This document shows, piece after piece, positions 26,852 to 32,485 of a stretch of DNA of 32,485 nt. A program made the translations under genes and the position numbers. Each line of letters begins with the position of its first letter. The stretch's first letter is position 1. The stretch comes from Mesorhizobium intechi. GTDB lineage: Bacteria; Pseudomonadota; Alphaproteobacteria; Rhizobiales; Rhizobiaceae. The stretch spans positions 1 to 32,485 of the forward strand of contig NZ_PNOT02000048.1 in NCBI RefSeq assembly GCF_002879535.1. The letters are read 5' to 3'. The notes below the pieces were generated by a model. The model saw only the letters and a program-made list of their open reading frames with translations. It was not told the DNA's origin and searched no databases.

Positions 26852-27483
26852 TGAGCGTCGAGACGTCCAGAAAGCCGGCCGGCAAGAACCGCAACCGCAT
26901 CGTCGCGGCTGTCTGCCTTGCCTTCTTCACCGGCATGATCGGCATGGCCTATGCCGCCGTGCCGCTCTACAAGATGTTCTGCCAGGCGACCGGCTATGGC
27001 GGCACGACGCAACGTGTCGAGAAGCAATATGCCGGCCGCGTGCTCGACCGTGAGATCACCGTGCGCTTCGATGCCAATATTGCCGGCGTGCCGTGGGAAT
27101 TCCAGCCGGTCCAGCGCTCGATGACCATGAAGATCGGCGAGACCGTGCAGGCGCATTATCAGGCGACCAACAAGTTCGATCGCGCCGTAACCGGCCGCGC
27201 CACCTTCAACGTGCAGCCGGAACTGGCGGGCCCGTATTTCAACAAGGTCGAGTGTTTCTGCTTCACCGATACGTCGCTGAAGCCCGGCGAGACACTGGAC
27301 ATGCCGGTCCTGTTCTATGTGGACCCCGATATCGTGAATGTGCCGGAACTGAAGGACGTGAAGACGATCACGCTGTCCTATACGATGTTCCCGGTCGAGA
27401 AGAACAAGCCGGTTGCCTCTTCGGAGCCGGTCCAAGGCACCAGCAAGACAATTTCAGATACCGAAGCAAATCTCGGGGGTTGA
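26851..27483 (+). CDS. ctaG: Cytochrome c oxidase assembly protein CtaG/Cox11 (CuB insertion)
   Basis: The 210-residue protein is anchored by one N-terminal helix (about 17-37, [20 protein letters not shown]) and has a periplasmic immunoglobulin-like domain that delivers copper to the CuB site of subunit I. The copper ligands are in CFCF (C135, C137), followed by TDTSLKPGE, and the third conserved cysteine is C44 in [13 protein letters not shown] three bases upstream is also in frame; ATG 26851 is chosen as it overlaps the preceding stop. The gene ends one base before the coxC start. Confidence 0.95.
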   Translation: MSVETSRKPAGKNRNRIVAAVCLAFFTGMIGMAYAAVPLYKMFCQATGYGGTTQRVEKQYAGRVLDREITVRFDANIAGVPWEFQPVQRSMTMKIGETVQAHYQATNKFDRAVTGRATFNVQPELAGPYFNKVECFCFTDTSLKPGETLDMPVLFYVDPDIVNVPELKDVKTITLSYTMFPVEKNKPVASSEPVQGTSKTISDTEANLGG

Positions 27484-27484
27484 T

Positions 27485-28363
27485 ATGGCAGACGCGCACG
27501 CAAAACATCACGACTATCATCTCGTCGACCCAAGCCCGTGGCCCTTCCTGGGCTCGATCGGGGCGCTCGTCATGGCCTTCGGCGGTGTCTGCCTCATGGA
27601 GTATTTGAAGGGCGGCTCCTTCCCGATCTTCGGCCACAACATCGCCAATCCATGGCTGTTCTTCATCGGCCTTGTCATCGTGCTCTACACCATGTTCGCC
27701 TGGTGGTCGGACACGATCAAGGAAGCGCATGAGGGTCATCACACGCGCGTCGTGTCGCTGCATCTGCGCTACGGCATGATCATGTTCATCGCCTCGGAGG
27801 TGATGTTCTTCGTTGCCTGGTTCTGGGCCTATTTCGATGCCAGCCTTTTTGCCGGCGAGGTGCAGAACTATGCGCGCCACACATTCACTGGTGGTGTCTG
27901 GCCGCCGAAGGGCATGGAGGTTCTCGATCCCTTCCACCTGCCGCTCTACAACACGATCATCCTGCTCCTGTCGGGCACCACGGTCACCTGGGCGCACCAT
28001 TCGCTCATCCATGGCGATCGCAAAGGCCTTATCAACGGCCTCGTGCTGACCGTCGGCCTCGGCATGCTGTTCACCATGGTGCAGGCCTATGAGTACATAC
28101 ACGCTCCGTTCGGCTTCAAGGATTCCATCTACGGCGCCACCTTCTTCATGGCGACCGGCTTCCATGGCTTCCATGTCATCATCGGCACCATCTTCCTGCT
28201 GGTTTGCCTGATCCGCGCGATAAAGGGCGATTTCACCCCCAAGCAGCATTTCGGCTTCGAGGCAGCTGCCTGGTACTGGCACTTCGTCGACGTGGTCTGG
28301 CTGTTCCTGTTCTCAGCGATCTATGTCTGGGGATCGGCTGGTGCGGTGATCGAAGGCCACTGA
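27485..28363 (+). CDS. coxC: Cytochrome c oxidase subunit III
   Basis: The 292-residue, seven-helix subunit III stabilises the oxidase and supports proton uptake. Family sequences include [17 protein letters not shown] (8-24), [34 protein letters not shown], and the C-terminal [19 protein letters not shown]. The frame extends upstream into ctaG; ATG 27485 is preferred because a run of five G lies before it and the typical N-terminus starts there. A terminator-like hairpin follows 25 bp after the stop. Confidence 0.97.
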   Translation: MADAHAKHHDYHLVDPSPWPFLGSIGALVMAFGGVCLMEYLKGGSFPIFGHNIANPWLFFIGLVIVLYTMFAWWSDTIKEAHEGHHTRVVSLHLRYGMIMFIASEVMFFVAWFWAYFDASLFAGEVQNYARHTFTGGVWPPKGMEVLDPFHLPLYNTIILLLSGTTVTWAHHSLIHGDRKGLINGLVLTVGLGMLFTMVQAYEYIHAPFGFKDSIYGATFFMATGFHGFHVIIGTIFLLVCLIRAIKGDFTPKQHFGFEAAAWYWHFVDVVWLFLFSAIYVWGSAGAVIEGH

Positions 28364-28387
28364 TCCGGCCTTCGCGATTGGATTTCA

Positions 28388-28428
28388 GGAAGGGGCGGCC
28401 GCGGCGACGTGGCCGCCTTCTTCTTTTC
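28388..28428 (+). terminator. Probable intrinsic terminator after coxC
   Basis: GGCGGCC (28394-28400) pairs with GGCCGCC (28411-28417), extended by GAAG/CTTC after a two-base bulge, and is followed by TTCTTCTTTTC. This has the shape of an intrinsic terminator ending the coxB-to-coxC transcript. The genes beyond it (L,D-transpeptidase-like, DUF983, SURF1) would then depend on read-through or their own promoter. Confidence 0.72.
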
Positions 28429-28434
28429 GGCGCA

Positions 28435-28848
28435 ATGATTGCCGATCGATTGCCGATGCGGCGGACAATTCCCTGGGCGGTTTGCGCACCCATCCTTCTG
28501 GCATCCCCCACCCTGGCGGCTGACAAGGTCGATCTGGTGCATGTCCACAAGGCGGAGCGGCGGCTGGAGTTGATCGCCGATGGCAAGGTCGTGCGCAGCT
28601 ATGGCATCGCGCACAGATCGATCCACATTTCCTATCCCAGTGCCGACGGGCTGGCGGCGGCAATGGCGCGCACTGTCGACGCCGGTGGCATGATCATGAT
28701 CCACGGCCAGCCCAATGGTTTCGGCCGGTGGGGCTGGCTGCTTCAATTGGTCGACTGGACTGATGGCTGCATTGCCGTTAGGGACTCCGACATGGACGAA
28801 ATCTGGGCAATGGTGGCCGCTGGGACACCGATAGAGATCGAGCAGTAG
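28435..28848 (+). CDS. L,D-transpeptidase (YkuD)-like protein with an apparently shortened catalytic domain
   Basis: The 137-residue protein has a signal segment (RRTIPWAVCAPILLASPTLA, to about residue 28) and then the YkuD start DLVHVHKAERRLELIADGKV. It keeps the catalytic end: H90 in MIMIHGQPNG and C112 in DWTDGCIAV. In the relatives I know, about 35 residues (a GDGRTPEG-containing block) separate the VxRSYxIA strand from the LHISYP strand. Here YGIA (57-60 region) runs directly into HRSIHISYPSADG. The join is in frame with no stop. No good Shine-Dalgarno sequence precedes either ATG (28435 or 28456). It may be a degraded or functionally altered copy. The stop lies two bases before the DUF983 start. 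Confidence 0.72.
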   Translation: MIADRLPMRRTIPWAVCAPILLASPTLAADKVDLVHVHKAERRLELIADGKVVRSYGIAHRSIHISYPSADGLAAAMARTVDAGGMIMIHGQPNGFGRWGWLLQLVDWTDGCIAVRDSDMDEIWAMVAAGTPIEIEQ

Positions 28849-28850
28849 CG

Positions 28851-29237
28851 ATGACTGAAGACAAAGCGATCTGGCCTCCGATCGATCCGATTTCGGCCGG
28901 CCTCCACGGCCGCTGCCCACGCTGCGGCGAAGGGCGGCTGTTTTCCGGCTTCCTCACCGTCGGCAAACGCTGCGTCAATTGCGGCCTCGATTATTCCTTC
29001 GCCGATGCGGGCGACGGACCCGCGGTCTTCGTCATCCTGATCATCGGCTTCATCATCGTCGGCCTGGCGCTCTGGGTCGAGGTGACGCTGAGCCCGCCGC
29101 TGTGGCTGCATCTGCTGGTCTGGATCCCGCTGGCCCTGGTGCTGTGCCTGACGGCGCTGCGGCTGATCAAGGGCGTGCTGCTCACTCTCCAATACGCCAA
29201 CAAGGCGGCCGAAGGCCGGCTGGACCGCGGCGAATGA
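28851..29237 (+). CDS. DUF983 family membrane protein
   Basis: The 128-residue protein has a zinc-ribbon-like N-terminus, with C22-x2-C25 in GRCPRCGEGRLF and C41-x2-C44 in KRCVNCGLDYS. Two transmembrane helices follow (about 58-78 and 83-105). DUF983 genes are regularly found beside SURF1 and the cox genes in alphaproteobacteria, which suggests an oxidase assembly role, but no activity is established. The stop overlaps the SURF1 start (ATGA). Confidence 0.9.
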   Translation: MTEDKAIWPPIDPISAGLHGRCPRCGEGRLFSGFLTVGKRCVNCGLDYSFADAGDGPAVFVILIIGFIIVGLALWVEVTLSPPLWLHLLVWIPLALVLCLTALRLIKGVLLTLQYANKAAEGRLDRGE

Positions 29238-29989
29238 GCGAGGCAGCCATCAAAGGTGCCGGCCGTTCGCGGCCACGATCGGCATTGCTGCTCGGCCTTG
29301 GTCTGGTGCTGCTTTTGATCTTGCTGGCGCTCGGCACCTGGCAGGTCCAGCGCCTGCACTGGAAGGAAGGTCTGCTGCAGACCATCGACCGGCGTACCCA
29401 TTCGGCGCCGCTGCCGCTGGCCGAAGTCGAGAAGGAATTCGCCTCGACCGGCGACGTCGACTACACGCCGGTCACGGTCTCCGGCACGTTCCGGCATTCG
29501 GGCGAACGGCATTTCTACGCGACTTGGGAAGGTGACGCCGGCTTCAACGTCTACACGCCGCTTGCCCTCGACGATGGCCGATTCGTGCTGATCAATCGTG
29601 GTTTCATACCCTATGATCTGAAAGACCCGGCCAAGCGCGCCAAGGGGCAGATCCCAGGCAAGGTGACCATCACCGGGCTTGCCCGCAATCCGCTGCCGGC
29701 AAAGCCGTCGATGATGCTTCCCGACAACGACGTGGCGAAGAACATCTTCTACTGGAAGGACCGTGACACCATGGCGGCGAGCGCCGGCCTGCCGGCCGGA
29801 TTCACGCTGGTGTCGATCTTCATCGATGCCGACAAGGCGCCGAATCCCGGCGGCCTGCCGATCGGCGGCGTCACCATCATCGACCTGCCGAACAGCCATC
29901 TGCAATATGCTGTCACCTGGTATGGGCTTGCCGCGGCACTCGCCGCGGTGCTCATCCTGCGGCTTCGCCGTCCCGCGAAAGAAGAATGA
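29234..29989 (+). CDS. SURF1 family cytochrome oxidase biogenesis protein
   Basis: The 251-residue protein has the SURF1 layout: a first helix near 17-38 (LLLGLGLVLLLILLALGTWQ), the motif GTWQVQRLHWKEGLL, and a periplasmic domain with VTVSGTFRHSGERHFYA and FVLINRGFIPYD. A second helix lies near 225-244, preceded by LPNSHLQYAVTWYGLA. SURF1 proteins help place heme a in subunit I. The frame is open upstream, but ATG 29234 overlaps the DUF983 stop and gives the family length. The next gene, ispH, begins 87 bp later. Confidence 0.94.
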   Translation: MSEAAIKGAGRSRPRSALLLGLGLVLLLILLALGTWQVQRLHWKEGLLQTIDRRTHSAPLPLAEVEKEFASTGDVDYTPVTVSGTFRHSGERHFYATWEGDAGFNVYTPLALDDGRFVLINRGFIPYDLKDPAKRAKGQIPGKVTITGLARNPLPAKPSMMLPDNDVAKNIFYWKDRDTMAASAGLPAGFTLVSIFIDADKAPNPGGLPIGGVTIIDLPNSHLQYAVTWYGLAAALAAVLILRLRRPAKEE

Positions 29990-30076
29990 CCGCGCGCGAC
30001 GCCCCTTTCTACCCACGCCCTTGACATGGCAGGGCTAGGCACCTCATTTCGGCGCTGACGAACCGGCCAGGATTTA

Positions 30077-31087
30077 ATGCATCAGACAACCAACAAGCCT
30101 CCGCTGACGATCCGGCTTTGCCAGCCGCGCGGGTTCTGCGCCGGCGTCGACCGTGCCATCCAGATCGTCGTGCTGGCGCTGAAGAAATACGGCGCGCCGG
30201 TCTATGTCCGCCACGAGATCGTGCACAACCGTTACGTGGTCGAAGGGCTGCAGAGCCTTGGCGCCGTCTTCATCGAGGAACTCTCCGAGATACCGGCCGA
30301 ACACCGGCAGTCGCCGGTCGTCTTCTCCGCGCATGGCGTGCCGAAATCGGTGCCGGCGGACGCACAGGCGCGCAACCTGTTCTATCTCGACGCCACCTGC
30401 CCGCTGGTCTCGAAGGTCCACAAACAGGCAATGCGCCATCAGCGGCTTGGCCGCCATGTGCTGTTGATCGGCCACGCAGGGCACCCCGAGGTGATCGGCA
30501 CCATGGGCCAGTTGCCGGATGGCGCTGTCACGCTGGTCGAGACCGAGGCAGATGCCGCCAGCCTCGCGCCCGCCGATCCGAAGGCGCTTGGCTTCGTCAC
30601 CCAGACCACGCTGTCGGTCGAGGACACCGCCGGCATCATCCGTGCGTTGCGGGAGCGCTTTCCCGATCTGCAGGCCCCGGCGGCCGAATCGATCTGCTAC
30701 GCCACCACCAACCGCCAGGAGGCGGTCAAGGACACCGCACCGGGCGCTGATCTCTATCTGATCGTCGGCGCTCCCAATTCCTCCAATTCGCGCCGCCTTG
30801 TCGAAGTGGCCGAGCGTGCCGGCGCCACCATGTCGCTTCTCGTGCAGCGCGCCGCAGAAATTCCGTGGAATGACATTGGCACCATTTCGACGCTTGGCCT
30901 GTCGGCCGGCGCATCGGCGCCGGAGATCATCGTCGACGAGATCATCGATGCGTTCCGCCAGCGCTTCGATGTCACCATCGACCTGGCCATCACGGCCACC
31001 GAAACAGAGGATTTTCCGGTCATGCGGGTACTGCGCGATGTCGAACTGACGCCGGCCGACATGGCTTTCGTCAATGGGGCCGCGTAA
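30077..31087 (+). CDS. ispH: 4-hydroxy-3-methylbut-2-enyl diphosphate reductase
   Basis: The 336-residue iron-sulfur enzyme makes isopentenyl and dimethylallyl diphosphate in the last MEP step. The three cluster cysteines are C21 ([11 protein letters not shown]), C108 ([11 protein letters not shown]) and C207 ([10 protein letters not shown]). Substrate-binding residues H50 (EIVHN), H86 (FSAHG), H136 and E138 (GHPEV), and the NSSNS loop are present. AGGA lies before the ATG. thrB follows after five bases and rnhA overlaps thrB, so the three form an operon seen in many Rhizobiales. Confidence 0.97.
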   Translation: MHQTTNKPPLTIRLCQPRGFCAGVDRAIQIVVLALKKYGAPVYVRHEIVHNRYVVEGLQSLGAVFIEELSEIPAEHRQSPVVFSAHGVPKSVPADAQARNLFYLDATCPLVSKVHKQAMRHQRLGRHVLLIGHAGHPEVIGTMGQLPDGAVTLVETEADAASLAPADPKALGFVTQTTLSVEDTAGIIRALRERFPDLQAPAAESICYATTNRQEAVKDTAPGADLYLIVGAPNSSNSRRLVEVAERAGATMSLLVQRAAEIPWNDIGTISTLGLSAGASAPEIIVDEIIDAFRQRFDVTIDLAITATETEDFPVMRVLRDVELTPADMAFVNGAA

Positions 31088-31092
31088 GGCAG

Positions 31093-32082
31093 ATGGCGGT
31101 CTATACCGACGTTGCGGAGGGCGAACTCGCCGCTTTCCTGAAGCAGTATCCGGTCGGCGATCTGCTGTCCTACAAAGGCATCGCCGAAGGCACGGAGAAC
31201 TCCAACTTCCTGCTGCACACCTCCAGCGGCTCCTACATCTTGACGCTCTACGAGAAGCGCGTCGACAAGGCGGATTTGCCGTTTTTCCTCGGGCTGATGG
31301 GCCATCTCGCCAACAAGGGCGTGTCTTGCCCGCTGCCAGTGACCGCGCATGACGGCAGCGTCATCGGCACGCTGGCCGGCCGGCCGGCCGTCATCATCAC
31401 CTTCCTCGAAGGGCTTTCGCTGCGCCGCCCGACGGCAACGCACTGCGCCGAGGTCGGCAAGGCGCTGGCCGCCTTGCACCTGGCCGGTGCCGATTTTCCG
31501 ATGACCCGCCCGAATGCGCTCGCCATCGACGGTTGGCGCAAGCTGTGGAACGCAGCCCGCGACCGGGCCGACGAGGTCGAGCCGGGCCTGGCGGCGGAGG
31601 TCGACGCCGACTTCGCCGATTTCGAACGCAACTGGCCGAAGGGCCTTCCGGCGGGCATCATCCATGCCGACCTGTTTCCGGACAACGTCTTCTTCCTGGG
31701 CGAAAAGCTGTCCGGCCTGATCGACTTCTATTTCGCCTGTGACGACCTATATGCCTACGACGTCGCCACCTGCCTCAACGCATGGTGTTTCGAGAAGGAT
31801 TTCTCCTTCAACCTCACCAAGGGAAAGGCACTGCTCGCCGGCTATCAGAGCGTGCGTCCGCTGAGCGAAGAGGAAAAGGCGGCACTGCCGATGCTGTCGC
31901 GCGGTTCTGCCCTGCGTTTCATGCTGACCCGGCTTTACGACTGGCTGACCGTTCCCGATGGCGGCCTGGTCATGAAACGCGACCCGACCGAATATATCAG
32001 GCGGATGCGGTTCCATCGGGCGATCAAATCGGCTTCGGAATACGGATTGGCCGATGTGGGGCATCATGAGCAAACAGGTTGA
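31093..32082 (+). CDS. thrB: Homoserine kinase (APH-fold, type II)
   Basis: The 329-residue protein belongs to the aminoglycoside-phosphotransferase-like homoserine kinases of alphaproteobacteria, which phosphorylate homoserine on the way to threonine. Features are [20 protein letters not shown] near the N-terminus, the lysine-bearing strand ILTLYEKRV, the catalytic loop HADLFPDN (H191, D193, N198) and [11 protein letters not shown]. It is not the GHMP-type ThrB of E. coli, though it carries the same gene symbol in rhizobia. The C-terminus overlaps the rnhA start by 17 bases in another frame. Confidence 0.94.
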   Translation: MAVYTDVAEGELAAFLKQYPVGDLLSYKGIAEGTENSNFLLHTSSGSYILTLYEKRVDKADLPFFLGLMGHLANKGVSCPLPVTAHDGSVIGTLAGRPAVIITFLEGLSLRRPTATHCAEVGKALAALHLAGADFPMTRPNALAIDGWRKLWNAARDRADEVEPGLAAEVDADFADFERNWPKGLPAGIIHADLFPDNVFFLGEKLSGLIDFYFACDDLYAYDVATCLNAWCFEKDFSFNLTKGKALLAGYQSVRPLSEEEKAALPMLSRGSALRFMLTRLYDWLTVPDGGLVMKRDPTEYIRRMRFHRAIKSASEYGLADVGHHEQTG

Positions 32083-32485
32083 AATCTTCACCGACGGCGC
32101 CTGTTCGGGCAATCCCGGCCCTGGCGGCTGGGGTGCCATCCTGCGCTTCAACGGCACCACCAAGGAGCTTTCCGGTGGCGAGGCCGAAACGACCAACAAC
32201 CGCATGGAGTTGCTGGCGGCCATATCGGCGCTGAATGCGCTGAAGGAGCCCTGCACGGTCGAGCTTCACACCGACAGCAAATATGTCATGGACGGGATTT
32301 CCAAATGGATCCATGGCTGGAAGAAGAACGGCTGGAAGACCGCCGAAAAGAAGCCGGTCAAGAACGGCGAGCTGTGGCAGGCGCTGGATGAAGCCAACCG
32401 ACGCCACAAGGTCACCTGGAACTGGGTGAAGGGGCATGCTGGCCACACCGAGAACGAGCGCGCCGACGAGCTCGCGCGGGAAGGC
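32066..32485 (+). CDS. rnhA: Ribonuclease HI, 5' part (runs off the window)
   Basis: The frame starts at ATG 32066 inside the end of thrB and is open to the last base (140 codons). It encodes an RNase HI that cleaves the RNA strand of RNA-DNA hybrids. The catalytic residues fall at the same numbers as in E. coli: D10 ([17 protein letters not shown]), E48 (NNRMELLAA), D70 ([11 protein letters not shown]), H124 (VKGHAGH) and D134 (NERADELAR). Only the last residues are missing. It is translationally coupled to thrB. Confidence 0.96.
   Translation, partial: MSKQVEIFTDGACSGNPGPGGWGAILRFNGTTKELSGGEAETTNNRMELLAAISALNALKEPCTVELHTDSKYVMDGISKWIHGWKKNGWKTAEKKPVKNGELWQALDEANRRHKVTWNWVKGHAGHTENERADELAREG

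Noticed and set aside
30021..30049. Promoter for ispH (TTGACA with TCATTT 17 bp downstream)
   Set aside because: The -35 is perfect but the -10 is poor, so I do not annotate it; a transcription start map would decide.

Overview
The window reads as chromosomal core DNA of a Rhizobiales alphaproteobacterium, most likely Mesorhizobium or a close relative. The reasons are the high GC content, the rhizobial gene order (HDAC-like/xseB/dxs/tlyA; an aa3 cytochrome oxidase cluster; ispH-thrB-rnhA), and typical families such as IalB, BTLCP, DUF1344, DUF2277 and CoxF. The genus is an inference. I saw no tRNA, rRNA, CRISPR array, insertion sequence or prophage. Genes are densely packed on both strands and many neighbours overlap by 1-4 bp.

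Layout. 1-5 kb: the 3' part of a DnaJ-type co-chaperone, then fabI, a histidine phosphatase, a small secreted DUF1344 protein (reverse), aroC, and ribB with a degenerate GTP cyclohydrolase II tail. 5-7 kb: an MFS transporter diverging from a TetR regulator across 120 bp that holds three near-identical 15-bp palindromes and two face-to-face promoters. 7-9.2 kb: a membrane protein of unknown function converges on bluB, which lies behind a well-formed cobalamin riboswitch. 9.2-16.8 kb: HDAC-like deacetylase, xseB, DUF2277, pirin, dxs, a small secreted protein, a GFA-family protein (reverse), tlyA, and a 23S rRNA m5U methyltransferase. 16.9-22.7 kb: a secreted caspase-fold protein that has lost both catalytic residues and carries a long repetitive tail, followed on the reverse strand by a BTLCP protease, tldD and an IalB-family protein. 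23.1-30 kb: coxB-coxA-ctaB-coxF-ctaG-coxC, then a short L,D-transpeptidase-like gene, DUF983 and SURF1. 30-32.5 kb: ispH, thrB and the start of rnhA, which runs off the window.

How the genes work together. The cox cluster supplies the three core subunits of an aa3 oxidase plus heme O synthase (ctaB), the CuB chaperone (ctaG), CoxF and SURF1. dxs and ispH are the first and last steps of the MEP isoprenoid pathway, and that pathway also supplies the farnesyl group used by CtaB. BluB makes the lower ligand of B12 from FMN, and ribB feeds flavin synthesis.

Most of the window is ordinary core genome. The points most worth a second look are the pseudo-caspase with its 39-residue repeat, the triple-operator MFS/TetR control region, the riboswitch-bluB unit with an antisense-overlapping BluB tail, the RibB tail that has lost its zinc cysteines, the L,D-transpeptidase that appears to lack the middle of its domain, and hairpins that may split the cox cluster into transcriptional segments. 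I did not find strong evidence for a wholly new multi-gene system.
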